Source: Fumia sp045615345
GTDB taxonomy: Bacteria > Bacillota > Clostridia > Oscillospirales > Ruminococcaceae
Direction: 5' to 3'
Assembly: GCA_045615345.1 (NCBI GenBank)
Contig: JAZLER010000002.1
Span: 1 to 64,000, forward strand
DNA length: 64,000 bases
Part shown: positions 17,335 to 24,546 of the stretch, in pieces
Layout of the letters: each line of letters opens with the position of its first letter
How positions within the stretch are numbered: the stretch's first letter is position 1
The notes under the pieces: model-generated
The model's input: the letters and a program-made list of their open reading frames with translations, nothing else
What the model was told of the DNA's origin: nothing
Databases searched by the model: none
Translations under genes and position numbers: made by a program

Positions 17335-17362
17335 ATTATACCATTTTCATTTTTTTTGTAAA
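17335..17362 (-). promoter_or_regulatory. SigA-type promoter of the kinase-like gene
   Basis: Minus strand TTTACA (17357-17362) and consensus TATAAT (17335-17340) with 16-bp spacing. Confidence 0.6.
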
Positions 17363-17430
17363 GCATTTTCTTTACTTTTTGCGTAAAATGATATACTATA
17401 TTAGGTGTAAAGAATTTTTGGGAGAACAAA

Positions 17431-18102
17431 ATGATAAATATTAATAACGACTGGAAAGATTTTTTCGATAACGAAAAGCAAAAAGAGTACTTTAAAACCC
17501 TTATGGATTTTATAAGGGAGGACTCAGAGCAATATAAAATTTTCCCTGAAGAGCAAGATATATTCAATGCTTTTTTATTGACGCCTTTTCGTGATGTAAA
17601 GGCAGTTATAATAGGACAGGACCCCTATCATGGCGAAAATCAGGCGCACGGACTTGCTTTTTCGGTAAAAAAAGGGGAGAAAATTCCACCGTCTTTAAGA
17701 AATATCTACAAAGAACTTGAAAATGACTCAGGAATTAAAAAGCCTTCCCACGGAAACCTGGAAGACTGGGCAAGAGAAGGCATTCTGCTTTTGAATGCAG
17801 TGCTTACAGTCAGACAAGGGCAGGCCGCCTCCCACAGAAACAAGGGATGGGAGATTTTTACTGATAATGTAATAAGATACTTAAACGATAAGAAAACTCC
17901 GATAGTTTTCTTTTTGTGGGGTGCAGATGCGCAGAAAAAGGAAACTCTGATAACAAACAAGTCACATCTTATACTTAAATCGGTGCACCCGAGCCCTTTG
18001 TCTGCATCAAGAGGCTTTTTTGGATGTGGACATTTTTCAAAGTGCAAGGAGTTTCTCCAAAAAAATGGTACAGATATAGATTTTAATATTAAAGGAGAAT
18101 AA
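17431..18102 (+). CDS. ung: Uracil-DNA glycosylase (family 1)
   Basis: A 223-residue base-excision repair enzyme removing uracil from DNA. The water-activating motif A is seen as VIIGQDPYHGENQAHGLAFS (about residues 61-80), and the DNA-minor-groove motif B as VHPSPLSASRGFFGC near 188, with the following HFSKCKEFL. Length is typical. A weak GGGAGAA site precedes the ATG, and TATACT at 17392-17397 could be its -10. It overlaps functionally with the next gene only by operon position (2-bp gap). Confidence 0.96.
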   Translation: MININNDWKDFFDNEKQKEYFKTLMDFIREDSEQYKIFPEEQDIFNAFLLTPFRDVKAVIIGQDPYHGENQAHGLAFSVKKGEKIPPSLRNIYKELENDSGIKKPSHGNLEDWAREGILLLNAVLTVRQGQAASHRNKGWEIFTDNVIRYLNDKKTPIVFFLWGADAQKKETLITNKSHLILKSVHPSPLSASRGFFGCGHFSKCKEFLQKNGTDIDFNIKGE

Positions 18103-18104
18103 CT

Positions 18105-18698
18105 ATGGCAAAGCAAGTCTGGAAACCGGGTACATTGCTGTCACCCGTGCCTCCTGTTATGGTTTCCTGCAAAGACAACGATAAAAGTAACATCCTCACA
18201 ATAGGCTGGACAGGGATAGTAAATACTTCGCCTGCTATGACATATATTTCGGTAAGACCCGAAAGATATTCATACGAAATTATAAAGAACTCAGGCGAAT
18301 TTGTCATAAATCTTACTACAAAAGAGCTTGTACATGCTGCGGATTTTTGTGGTGTAAGAAGCGGAAAAAACACCGATAAATTTAAAGAATGCAAACTCAC
18401 TGAAGGTGTCGCATCCGAGGTAAATGCACCACTGATTGAGGAGAGCCCCGTGAATATTGAGTGCAAAGTTACCGATATAATCCCGCTTGGTACCCACGAT
18501 ATGTTTCTTGCAAAAATTGTTGCCGTTAATGTTGATGAAAAGCTTATTGACAAAAACGGGAAACTCTGTCTTGAAAAGTGCGGACTTGTGGCTTATTCGC
18601 ACGGTAGCTATTTTGCACTTGGCGAAAAGCTTGGCACATTCGGATATTCTGTACGAAAAAAACCTCTCCCTAAAAGGAAGAGAAAAATAAGTCGATAA
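18105..18698 (+). CDS. Flavin reductase-like (FMN split-barrel) protein
   Basis: A 197-residue protein of the flavin reductase-like domain family, which binds FMN in a split beta-barrel and often reduces flavins or acts as an electron carrier. Recognisable segments are TLLSPVPPVMVSCKD, NILTIGWTGIVNTSPAMTYI and ISVRPERYSYEII, followed by FVINLTTKELVHAADFCG. The C-terminus ends in a basic tail (KKPLPKRKRKISR). RBS AAAGGAG; it begins 2 bp after ung, so the two are co-transcribed. Substrate unknown. Confidence 0.85.
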   Translation: MAKQVWKPGTLLSPVPPVMVSCKDNDKSNILTIGWTGIVNTSPAMTYISVRPERYSYEIIKNSGEFVINLTTKELVHAADFCGVRSGKNTDKFKECKLTEGVASEVNAPLIEESPVNIECKVTDIIPLGTHDMFLAKIVAVNVDEKLIDKNGKLCLEKCGLVAYSHGSYFALGEKLGTFGYSVRKKPLPKRKRKISR

Positions 18699-18709
18699 AA
18701 ATTATAAAA

Positions 18710-18743
18710 AAGTATTGCAAAAATACTTTAATCAATATATAAT
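18710..18743 (+). promoter_or_regulatory. acpP promoter with overlapping inverted repeat
   Basis: TTGCAA (18715-18720) and consensus TATAAT (18738-18743), 17-bp spacing. A perfect inverted repeat AAGTATT-gcaaa-AATACTT (18710-18728) covers the -35, so a repressor binding it could block acpP. The sequence does not match the FapR or FabT consensus I know. Confidence 0.65.
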
Positions 18744-18784
18744 ATACTTATACAGCCAATTGGATTCAGTAAGGAGGAAAATAT

Positions 18785-19015
18785 ATGATTTTTGAGAAAA
18801 TTAAGGACATTTTGGTTGAACAGTTGGACGTAGAAGAAGATAAGGTTACGGCAGAAGCATCTGTTATTGATGACTTGGGTGCCGACTCTCTTGACCTTGT
18901 TGATCTTGTAATGACTATAGAAGAAGAATTTGATGTTGAGATTTCCGATGATCAAGTTGATGTTATCAAAACTGTTGGAGATATTGTAAAATATATCGAA
19001 GAAAATGCTCACTAA
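18785..19015 (+). CDS. acpP: Acyl carrier protein
   Basis: A 76-residue acidic protein that carries growing acyl chains on 4'-phosphopantetheine in fatty acid synthesis. The attachment serine is in GADSLDLVDLV (about residue 37). Four-helix ACP pattern and length are standard. Strong AAGGAGG site, own promoter, own terminator; unlike many Firmicutes it is not next to fabF/rnc/plsX here. Confidence 0.97.
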   Translation: MIFEKIKDILVEQLDVEEDKVTAEASVIDDLGADSLDLVDLVMTIEEEFDVEISDDQVDVIKTVGDIVKYIEENAH

Positions 19016-19029
19016 AAATTAAAAGATAA

Positions 19030-19060
19030 GGCGATGCAACTTTAGTTGCATCGCCTTTTT
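19030..19060. terminator. Bidirectional terminator after acpP
   Basis: GGCGATGCAAC-TTTA-GTTGCATCGCC is a perfect 11-bp stem followed by TTTTT; it also lies just past the stop of the convergent Cys-rich gene. Confidence 0.9.
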
Positions 19061-19065
19061 GCTTG

Positions 19066-19209
19066 TTAGCAGCAGCCACAATCGTTTGCGCAACCGCAGT
19101 TGTTGTTGCAACCGCAACCGTTGTTATTCCAACCACTGTTACCGCCACAGCAGCAGAGCAAGAGGATGATAATGAGAATCCATGTGCAATTTCCACCAAA
19201 ACAGTTCAT
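19066..19209 (-). CDS. Small Cys/Asn/Gly-rich membrane protein (47 aa)
   Basis: A 47-residue reading frame with a strong AAAAGGAGG site 7 bp before its ATG. The protein has a short N-terminus (MNCFGGNC), one hydrophobic segment (TWILIIILLL), a CCCGG turn, then a tail of repeated GC, NNN and CGC motifs ending DCGCC; 13 of 47 residues are Cys. The membrane segment is single-pass. It lies directly downstream of sigE on the same strand. Similar short Cys/Gly/Asn-rich membrane peptides are common in Clostridia but uncharacterised; metal binding or a spore role is only inference. Confidence 0.7.
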   Translation of the reverse strand: MNCFGGNCTWILIIILLLCCCGGNSGWNNNGCGCNNNCGCANDCGCC

Positions 19210-19214
19210 AAAAG

Positions 19215-19259
19215 AACCTCCTTTTAATTATTGTACTGCATAATATGTAAAAGGAGGTT
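19215..19259 (-). promoter_or_regulatory. Inverted repeat pairing the RBS of the Cys-rich gene; candidate internal promoter
   Basis: In the minus-strand RNA, AACCTCCTTTT (from 19259 down to 19249) is perfectly complementary to AAAAGGAGGTT (19225-19215), which holds the ribosome binding site of the 47-aa gene. The 23-nt loop contains CATATTATG, resembling a mother-cell sigma -10 element. Read-through RNA from sigE would therefore hide the site, or terminate, whereas RNA started in the loop would not. Confidence 0.5.
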
Positions 19260-19275
19260 TTTGTGTTACAAATCG

Positions 19276-19980
19276 TTAAAATTCTTTTTCCATTTCTTTT
19301 TGAAGCCTTTTTATAATGCGTTTTTCAAGTCTTGAAATATAAGATTGCGATATCCCGATAAGGTCTGCTACTTCTTTCTGGGTTTTTTCCTCGTGCCCTG
19401 CCAGACCAAAACGAAGTTTAATAATTTCCTTTTCTCGTTCATTTAATCGTTCTACACATTTTAAAAGGACATCTTTTTCAGCCTCGTTTTCCATATCGCG
19501 GTTTATGCTGTCCTCATCGGTGCCGAGGATATCCGAGAGCAGGAGTTCATTCCCGTCCCAGTCTATATTAAGAGGCTCATCAAAAGAAATTTCAGCTTTT
19601 TGGTGACTGCTTTTACGCAAAAACATCAAGATTTCATTTTCAATACACCTTGAAGCATAGGTAGCAAGCTTGATCTTTTTTTCGGGAGAAAAGGTATTAA
19701 CTGCCTTTATAAGCCCTATGGTGCCGATAGAAATCAGGTCTTCAATGTTTATTCCTGTGGATTCAAACTTCTTGGAGATGTAAACAACGAGCCTCAGGTT
19801 GTGCGTGATAAGTTTTTCTCTTGCCTTGTCAGGCGAAGTTTTCAAAAGGCTGAAAACTTCTTCCTCCTCGTCTTTTGTGAGAGGTGGTGGGAGTGTCTGT
19901 GCTCCGTTTATGTAATCGATATGTCCCGTAAACCCTAAAATTACGAGGATTTTTATTTTAAGCCTTTCAAAGAAAGTCAT
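19276..19980 (-). CDS. sigE: RNA polymerase sporulation sigma factor SigE
   Basis: A 234-residue sigma-70 family protein directing early mother-cell transcription during sporulation. Identification rests on the partner gene spoIIGA upstream and on the N-terminal pro-region (about 1-30) with the HIDYINGAQTLPPPLTKDEE junction, the region around which pro-SigE is cut. Region 2 (NLRLVVYISKKFESTG, IGLIKAVNTF) and region 4 with the helix-turn-helix (QKEVADLIGISQSYISRLEKR) follow. It overlaps spoIIGA by 4 bp (ATGA), so translation is coupled. sigG, often next in other Firmicutes, is absent here; a 47-aa Cys-rich gene follows. Confidence 0.97.
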   Translation of the reverse strand: MTFFERLKIKILVILGFTGHIDYINGAQTLPPPLTKDEEEEVFSLLKTSPDKAREKLITHNLRLVVYISKKFESTGINIEDLISIGTIGLIKAVNTFSPEKKIKLATYASRCIENEILMFLRKSSHQKAEISFDEPLNIDWDGNELLLSDILGTDEDSINRDMENEAEKDVLLKCVERLNEREKEIIKLRFGLAGHEEKTQKEVADLIGISQSYISRLEKRIIKRLQKEMEKEF

Positions 19981-20825
19981 ATAAGTACCTCCGTTTTAAA
20001 AAGTGCTTCTCCTGCTATTGCATCAGCTTCTGTATTGAGCTTTTTAAAAAGCGGAACAATAACGCAGGAAACATCTTTGTTGTTTCCGATTAAAGTAAAG
20101 GAATCGGGCTTTATCCCTATCAAAACGCCATTTTTTTCTATTGTTTCAAACGGGACAATCTGAGTTTTAAACCGCATCGAGCTTTTTGGAAAATCGCGAT
20201 TTTTAATACTTTCAAGCGTTTCATCCGGGACAACGCCGTAAAGCTTTTTGGCATCACAGAAAACAGCAGGAAGCCCACCTATGGAAAAAGCTTTATTACC
20301 GGTATCAAGAAAAATTTTTATAATGGTGTTTTTGCCGTTTAAAGATACTTTCGCGTTAAAAAGACTTTCGTTTATAGTTTCTCTTCTGAAAATAAGATTT
20401 AAAATTTTTGAAATCCCATATGCGATGATTGTTGAAACTATGAGCGTGATTGCCTGAAAGTGGTAGTAGAAAACTCCGTTTTTTATAACGAGTTTCGGTG
20501 GCGTAAATATTTGCCAGACGGCTGTCATAACACCGGCAAACAAGCTGTTTACCGCAAAAAATACAAGAACTTTTTTGAAAATAAGTTTGCGGTTGAAGTT
20601 TATAAAAACTATAATCAGAGCCGAAATAAATTTTAAAAGTAAAGAAAGTATAAAATCAAGCTCAGGAAGAAAGATAGTAAGAGATAATACCCCCCCGGCA
20701 AGACTTGAAAAACCTCTCCGTAAATTGTTTTGCTCCGTTTTTAAAAAAGTTTCCGTAGCAAGCAAAAGAATATATGTAACATAAATATTAAGACCTATAA
20801 GGACATCTATATAAATTATCGTCAT
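19977..20825 (-). CDS. spoIIGA: Sigma-E processing peptidase SpoIIGA
   Basis: A 282-residue membrane aspartic protease that converts pro-SigE to active SigE at the sporulation septum. The N-terminal half has about five hydrophobic segments; the C-terminal cytosolic half carries the catalytic Asp in FLDTGNKAF and IGIKPDSF-type strands of the pepsin-like fold. Length is usual. ATG at 20825 is preferred over a GTG nine bases upstream because AAAAGGG then has 8-bp spacing. It is co-transcribed with sigE; the upstream region is divergent with a Cys-rich gene. Confidence 0.95.
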   Translation of the reverse strand: MTIIYIDVLIGLNIYVTYILLLATETFLKTEQNNLRRGFSSLAGGVLSLTIFLPELDFILSLLLKFISALIIVFINFNRKLIFKKVLVFFAVNSLFAGVMTAVWQIFTPPKLVIKNGVFYYHFQAITLIVSTIIAYGISKILNLIFRRETINESLFNAKVSLNGKNTIIKIFLDTGNKAFSIGGLPAVFCDAKKLYGVVPDETLESIKNRDFPKSSMRFKTQIVPFETIEKNGVLIGIKPDSFTLIGNNKDVSCVIVPLFKKLNTEADAIAGEALFKTEVLI

Positions 20826-20901
20826 AAGACACACCCTTTTAAGTATATATATCTATTTTACTGTTTTTACCTTGAAAAATATGTCATTATGGGGAAACAG
20901 A

Positions 20902-20929
20902 ACCAAAGACTTTTTTGTTTCATACAATA
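20902..20929 (+). promoter_or_regulatory. Mother-cell (SigK/SigE-like) promoter of the Cys-rich gene
   Basis: CATACAATA (20921-20929) fits the SigK -10 form CATAnnnTA and also the SigE -10 CATACAnT. An AC (20902-20903) lies 17 bp upstream, as expected for a SigK -35. No good SigA promoter is visible. The start would fall near 20935, about 39 nt before the ATG at 20974. Confidence 0.5.
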
Positions 20930-20973
20930 AAATGCAGAGTGTTCTGCAAGATTATTGAAAGGAGAGAGTTAAA

Positions 20974-21201
20974 ATGTGCGGTAATGAAAGAAGTTGCGGT
21001 GCTTACTCCTGCCGTTTGAGGAACAGAGAAAACACCAGAGTATGTTGTGACAGTCAGAGTTGTTGTAACTATCAGGCATCCTGCAGAAATCCCTACTGGC
21101 CTGAGTTTGCCCATCCTTTGTGGCTTGCTTGCTCTGACTTGTATGACGGAAACGAAAGCAGTTGTTATGAAGCAAGGGAAAGCAGCTGTTGTTGTGAATA
21201 A
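20974..21201 (+). CDS. Cys-rich small protein, putative sporulation protein (75 aa)
   Basis: A 75-residue soluble protein with 13 cysteines, spaced as singles and pairs (CC at 24-25 and 30-31, CCC at 72-74). A GAAAGGAGAG site precedes the ATG and a terminator follows at once, so the gene is real and monocistronic. It lies divergent from spoIIGA and its promoter looks mother-cell-type, suggesting a disulfide-linked coat or crust protein; that is inference. No known family is recognised, and no RiPP enzymes are adjacent. Confidence 0.75.
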   Translation: MCGNERSCGAYSCRLRNRENTRVCCDSQSCCNYQASCRNPYWPEFAHPLWLACSDLYDGNESSCYEARESSCCCE

Positions 21202-21203
21202 AA

Positions 21204-21233
21204 AAACAGCCAAGGCAAAAGCCTTGGCTGTTC
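21204..21233. repeat. Direct repeat copy 1 / bidirectional terminator
   Basis: A 30-bp sequence containing the perfect hairpin ACAGCCAAGGC-AAAA-GCCTTGGCTGT. It terminates the Cys-rich gene rightwards and the SLOG gene leftwards. An identical copy lies exactly 780 bp downstream at 21984-22013. Confidence 0.9.
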
Positions 21234-21674
21234 CTATTTTAAAATAAGACTACCTGAGTTTATTACATGTAAATTCTTTTTTAACGCTTCTTTCACAAAT
21301 GAATATGCGTTTGAAAAGGTATTGTCGATGAAACAAACCATATAATCTGATTTTTCTATCATATACATATTTCTTTTATTTATTGCAAATTTTAAAGGGA
21401 CGGTTTCTAACCCTTCGGGATATATTGTTTTTTTACTATCATAAAAATCAGAGATAGTTCTGTTAAGATAAGCTAATACAACAAAAATTTTAATATTGTA
21501 TTTATTTTCCAATTCGCATAATGCTTCATATGCTATATGATCGAAATTTCCGTGTGTTCCTACATAAAATTGTTTGACATTTTTAGTGATTATTAAATCT
21601 TCTATAATAGCTAAAAGCTTGAGCTTTATCGAAGAAGGACAATCTTTATGACCAATAAAAGTACAACTATACAT
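21234..21674 (-). CDS. SLOG-family (DUF1273/YpsA-like) protein
   Basis: A 146-residue protein with a Rossmann-like pattern typical of the SLOG/LOG nucleotide-binding superfamily: CTFIGHKDC at the N-terminus, FYVGTHGNFDHIAYEAL, a VVLAYL strand, and a C-terminal SDYMVCFID...AYSFVKEALKK. SLOG domains bind nucleotides or NAD-like ligands and occur in phage and conflict systems; the function of this group is unknown. ATG at 21674 follows GAGGTG. Controlled by a promoter whose spacer holds a palindrome, opposite an XRE regulator. Confidence 0.65.
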   Translation of the reverse strand: MYSCTFIGHKDCPSSIKLKLLAIIEDLIITKNVKQFYVGTHGNFDHIAYEALCELENKYNIKIFVVLAYLNRTISDFYDSKKTIYPEGLETVPLKFAINKRNMYMIEKSDYMVCFIDNTFSNAYSFVKEALKKNLHVINSGSLILK

Positions 21675-21698
21675 AAATTTCACCTCACTATACAAAAT

Positions 21699-21747
21699 AT
21701 TTTAAGGGATTTTCCCTTAAAAGTCAATAAGGTATATTCCCTTAAGG
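21699..21747. promoter_or_regulatory. Shared operator and promoter between SLOG and XRE genes
   Basis: Leftward promoter: TTGACT (21722-21727) and TAAAAT (21699-21704), 17-bp spacing. The perfect palindrome with arms TTTTAAGGGA (21700-21709) and TCCCTTAAAA (21713-21722) covers the whole spacer and both elements. A further half-site TCCCTTAA/CCTTAAGG lies at 21738-21747, next to TATATT (21733-21738), a possible -10 for the XRE gene. The layout fits a repressor, presumably the XRE protein, controlling both genes. Confidence 0.7.
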
Positions 21748-21772
21748 CATAATTGGTTTAGAGGTGATTAGT

Positions 21773-21985
21773 TTGTACAAAAGAGTCAGGGATTTGAGGG
21801 AAGATCGTGATATCACTCAGAAACAAATATCAGATTTTTTGAAAATTCATCAAACCACATATTCTGATTATGAACTTGGAAATCTGAATATTCCGATAGA
21901 CATACTCAAGAAATTAGCGGTCTTTTACGGAACAAGTATTGACTATATTGTTGAACTTACTGATAATCCAATTCCATATAAGTAA
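21773..21985 (+). CDS. XRE-family HTH transcriptional regulator
   Basis: A 70-residue protein that is a single Cro/C1-type helix-turn-helix domain: RVRDLREDRDITQKQISDFL, then KIHQTTYSDYELGNLNIP and IDILKKLAVFYGTSIDYIV. The TTG at 21773 is chosen because AGAGGTG lies 6 bp upstream; the GTG at 21764 is inside that site. It probably binds the TTTTAAGGGA palindrome next door and represses the SLOG gene and itself. No toxin partner is evident. Confidence 0.85.
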   Translation: MYKRVRDLREDRDITQKQISDFLKIHQTTYSDYELGNLNIPIDILKKLAVFYGTSIDYIVELTDNPIPYK

Positions 21986-22013
21986 ACAGCCAAGGCAAAA
22001 GCCTTGGCTGTTC
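21984..22013. repeat. Direct repeat copy 2 / bidirectional terminator
   Basis: Identical 30-bp copy of 21204-21233, forming the same hairpin between the XRE gene and the leftward DUF2344 gene. The stop codon of the leftward gene follows immediately, just as the SLOG stop follows copy 1. Confidence 0.9.
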
Positions 22014-22709
22014 TTATTTAAACTCTGTTTTATCTGTGCAGATAATTCTTAACCTTTTAATGCTATTGTAGTCAATACTGATACCGGAATCGGTCGCAAA
22101 AGCATCAACTAAAAGTGTCGGGTTGATATTAAGTGAAATGCCTGCCGGTAAAGTGATTTCAAGTTTTACTTTTTCGCCACGGGAAATGTTATAGCTTAAA
22201 ATCATTGGTTTTAAGTCAACAGTTTTAGGACCTTTTTTAGTGCGCTTTATGGTTTCAATTACATCCCTTTGCAAAAACTCGTTAAGTTTTTCATAAAGAC
22301 TTTCGCATCCTGCATCGTGAGATGAAATCAAAAGCTCGTAATCGGCGCGTTCAATGTCGGTAGGCTTCCTGACAGGAGTTATAACCTGTGTCACTTCAAT
22401 TCCCACAGGCATTGCCGCATTGAGTTTTTCCTTTACCTCGTCAAAAGGAATATCTGTTGTAAGACGAAAATCAAAGCTTTCGTTTACACCTTCATATCCC
22501 AGTGCTATTGGTAATGCAAAATTAAGGTAGATATGAGGATTAAAGCCTTGTGTATACCAGATGGGGAGTTTTGCGCGCTGGAATGAACGCTGAATAGTTC
22601 TGTAAAGGTCAAGATGAGAAATATACTTTGCTCTGTCAAACTTTTTGTAGAAGGCGCGGACATCGTAAACAGGAATACCTTCTATCACTGTTATTTTCTT
22701 ATCAGCCAA
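22014..22709 (-). CDS. TIGR03936/DUF2344 radical SAM-associated protein
   Basis: A 231-residue protein with the DUF2344 pattern: DVRAFYKKFDRAKYISHLDLYRTIQRSFQRAKLPIWYTQGFNPH near the N-terminus, LNFALPIALGYEGVNE, then a beta-rich C-terminal part. This family is regularly encoded beside, or fused to, TIGR03960 radical SAM proteins, as here (8-bp overlap). The activity is unknown; a role in RNA or ribosome maturation is often suggested. The TTG at 22709 is favoured because AAAAGGAGG is 8 bp upstream; the GTG at 22718 lies inside that site. Confidence 0.88.
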   Translation of the reverse strand: MADKKITVIEGIPVYDVRAFYKKFDRAKYISHLDLYRTIQRSFQRAKLPIWYTQGFNPHIYLNFALPIALGYEGVNESFDFRLTTDIPFDEVKEKLNAAMPVGIEVTQVITPVRKPTDIERADYELLISSHDAGCESLYEKLNEFLQRDVIETIKRTKKGPKTVDLKPMILSYNISRGEKVKLEITLPAGISLNINPTLLVDAFATDSGISIDYNSIKRLRIICTDKTEFK

Positions 22710-24546
22710 TGCAAACACCTCCTTTTAAAAGGCGGTTCGCACCACAGCCTGCACATTTTTCTTTGCAGTTTTCTGTGACGGTTGCATTTTTAGCTTTTTC
22801 AAATTCCTTTGCGAGGAATTTTTTGGAAACGCCTACGTCAATATGATCCCAGGGCAAAATTTCATCATCAAGTTTTACGCGGTTTGCATAAAAATCAATG
22901 GTAAGCCCTGCATCGGTGATAGCTTTTTTCCATTTTTCAAAGTCGAAGTATTCGTCCCAGCTGTCAAATTTACAGCCCATTTTCCATGCATTGTAAATCG
23001 CCTTTCCAAGCCTGCGGTCGCCTCTTGCGATAACGCCTTCAAGTACCGATGTTTTAACATCGTGCCAGCTTAAGGAAACCTTTTTGGTAGTGAGAGAGTC
23101 CCTTAAAAGTTTCTGTTTGGCTAAAATTGTATCAAATGTGTCCTGAGCGCACCACTGAAAAGGTGTAAAACATTTGGGAACAAAGGTGGAAACGCTGATG
23201 GAAACATTTACAGCCTTTCCTTTTTTGCGGTTTTCAAGGGAATAATACATATCGACAATCTTTTGTCCCAAAGCGGTAATTCCTTTGACATCTTCTTCTG
23301 TTTCGGTAGGAAGACCTATCATAAAGTAAAGCTTAACAGAAGTATATCCGCCTTCGAACGCGATACGGCAGGTGTTCAGAACCTCTTCTTCGGTGACATT
23401 TTTGTTTATAACATCCCTTAGCCTCTGAGTACCTGCTTCGGGAGCAAATGTAAGTCCGCTCTTTCTCACTTTGCTTACTTTTTGCAAAAGTTCTTCGGAG
23501 AAGTTGTCAACACGGAGCGAGGGAAGTGAGAGATTTATCTTTGCCTCTTCGGTATAGTCGAGAATTTTGTTAAGCATTTCTTCTACCTCGGGATGGTCGG
23601 AGGTAGAAAGGGAAGAAAGCGACATTTCTTCATATCCTGTTGTTTCGCAAAGGGATTTGCCCTGTCTGCAAAGTGTGTCGGGAGATTTTGCTCGTAAAGG
23701 GCGGTAAATAAATCCTGCCTGACAGAATCGGCATCCCCTGATACAGCCACGCATTACCTCGAGTACCGCACGGTCGTGGACTGTTTCGGTATAGGGTACA
23801 ATGAAAGTTTCAGGATAAAAAGCTTTATCCATATCATTTACGATGCGCTTTGTGATCTTTTCAGGAGCGCCATCTTTGGGGATAATAGCTGTAATAACGC
23901 CGTTGTCATCATAACTTACATCATAAAGAGATGGTACATAAATGCCCGGAATAAGGGCAGCTTCTTTTAAAAACTCGGTCTTGATAAACCCTTTTTCCTT
24001 ATGTTTTTGCAAAAGGTCTATCATTTCAATCATTACTTCTTCGCCCTCGCCTATCTGGAAAAGGTCGATAAAATCTGCAAGAGGTTCGGGGTTCATAGCA
24101 CAGGGACCACCTGCTATAATCAGGGGATCATCGTTTGTGCGCTCTGCTGCTATGGGATTAATTTTACCAAGGTCAAGCATATTTAAGATATTTGTATAGG
24201 AAAGCTCATACTGCAAGGAAAATCCCACAACATCAAAATCACTTATCGGGTCAAGACTTTCCAGTGCATAAAGTGGAATATCATTTTCCCTCATAAGGTT
24301 TTCAAAGTCAACCCAGGGAGCATATACGCGTTCAGCCCAACAGTCTTTGCGTTCATTTATAAGGGAGTAAAGAATTTTAAGCCCTAAATGTGACATACCA
24401 ATTTCATAATTATCGGGGAAACAAAGGGCAATTCTTGTCTTTACATCCGATTTGTTTTTCATAATACTGTTAAGCTCGCCACCGGTGTATCGTGCGGGCT
24501 TCTGAACCTTTAAAAGCAAAGGTTCAATTCTTTCTTTCAGGGTCAT
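22702..24546 (-). CDS. TIGR03960-type B12-binding radical SAM protein
   Basis: A 614-residue protein with an N-terminal cobalamin-binding-like domain (IALCFPDNYEIGMSHLGLKILY, up to ~200) and a central radical SAM domain with the Fe-S motif CIRGCRFCQAGFIYRP (about residue 272), plus GLTFAPEAGTQRLRDVI downstream. A third region near 430-530 and a Cys-rich C-terminus (CKEKCAGCGAN) complete it. Substrate unknown. It overlaps rarA by 4 bp and DUF2344 by 8 bp. In many Clostridia this pair precedes rng and rplU, which are absent here. Confidence 0.9.
   Translation of the reverse strand: MTLKERIEPLLLKVQKPARYTGGELNSIMKNKSDVKTRIALCFPDNYEIGMSHLGLKILYSLINERKDCWAERVYAPWVDFENLMRENDIPLYALESLDPISDFDVVGFSLQYELSYTNILNMLDLGKINPIAAERTNDDPLIIAGGPCAMNPEPLADFIDLFQIGEGEEVMIEMIDLLQKHKEKGFIKTEFLKEAALIPGIYVPSLYDVSYDDNGVITAIIPKDGAPEKITKRIVNDMDKAFYPETFIVPYTETVHDRAVLEVMRGCIRGCRFCQAGFIYRPLRAKSPDTLCRQGKSLCETTGYEEMSLSSLSTSDHPEVEEMLNKILDYTEEAKINLSLPSLRVDNFSEELLQKVSKVRKSGLTFAPEAGTQRLRDVINKNVTEEEVLNTCRIAFEGGYTSVKLYFMIGLPTETEEDVKGITALGQKIVDMYYSLENRKKGKAVNVSISVSTFVPKCFTPFQWCAQDTFDTILAKQKLLRDSLTTKKVSLSWHDVKTSVLEGVIARGDRRLGKAIYNAWKMGCKFDSWDEYFDFEKWKKAITDAGLTIDFYANRVKLDDEILPWDHIDVGVSKKFLAKEFEKAKNATVTENCKEKCAGCGANRLLKGGVCIG

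Noticed and set aside
20974..21201. RiPP precursor reading of the Cys-rich gene
   Set aside because: No leader-like region, no maturase or transporter adjacent, and the radical SAM protein nearby belongs to the unrelated TIGR03960 family.
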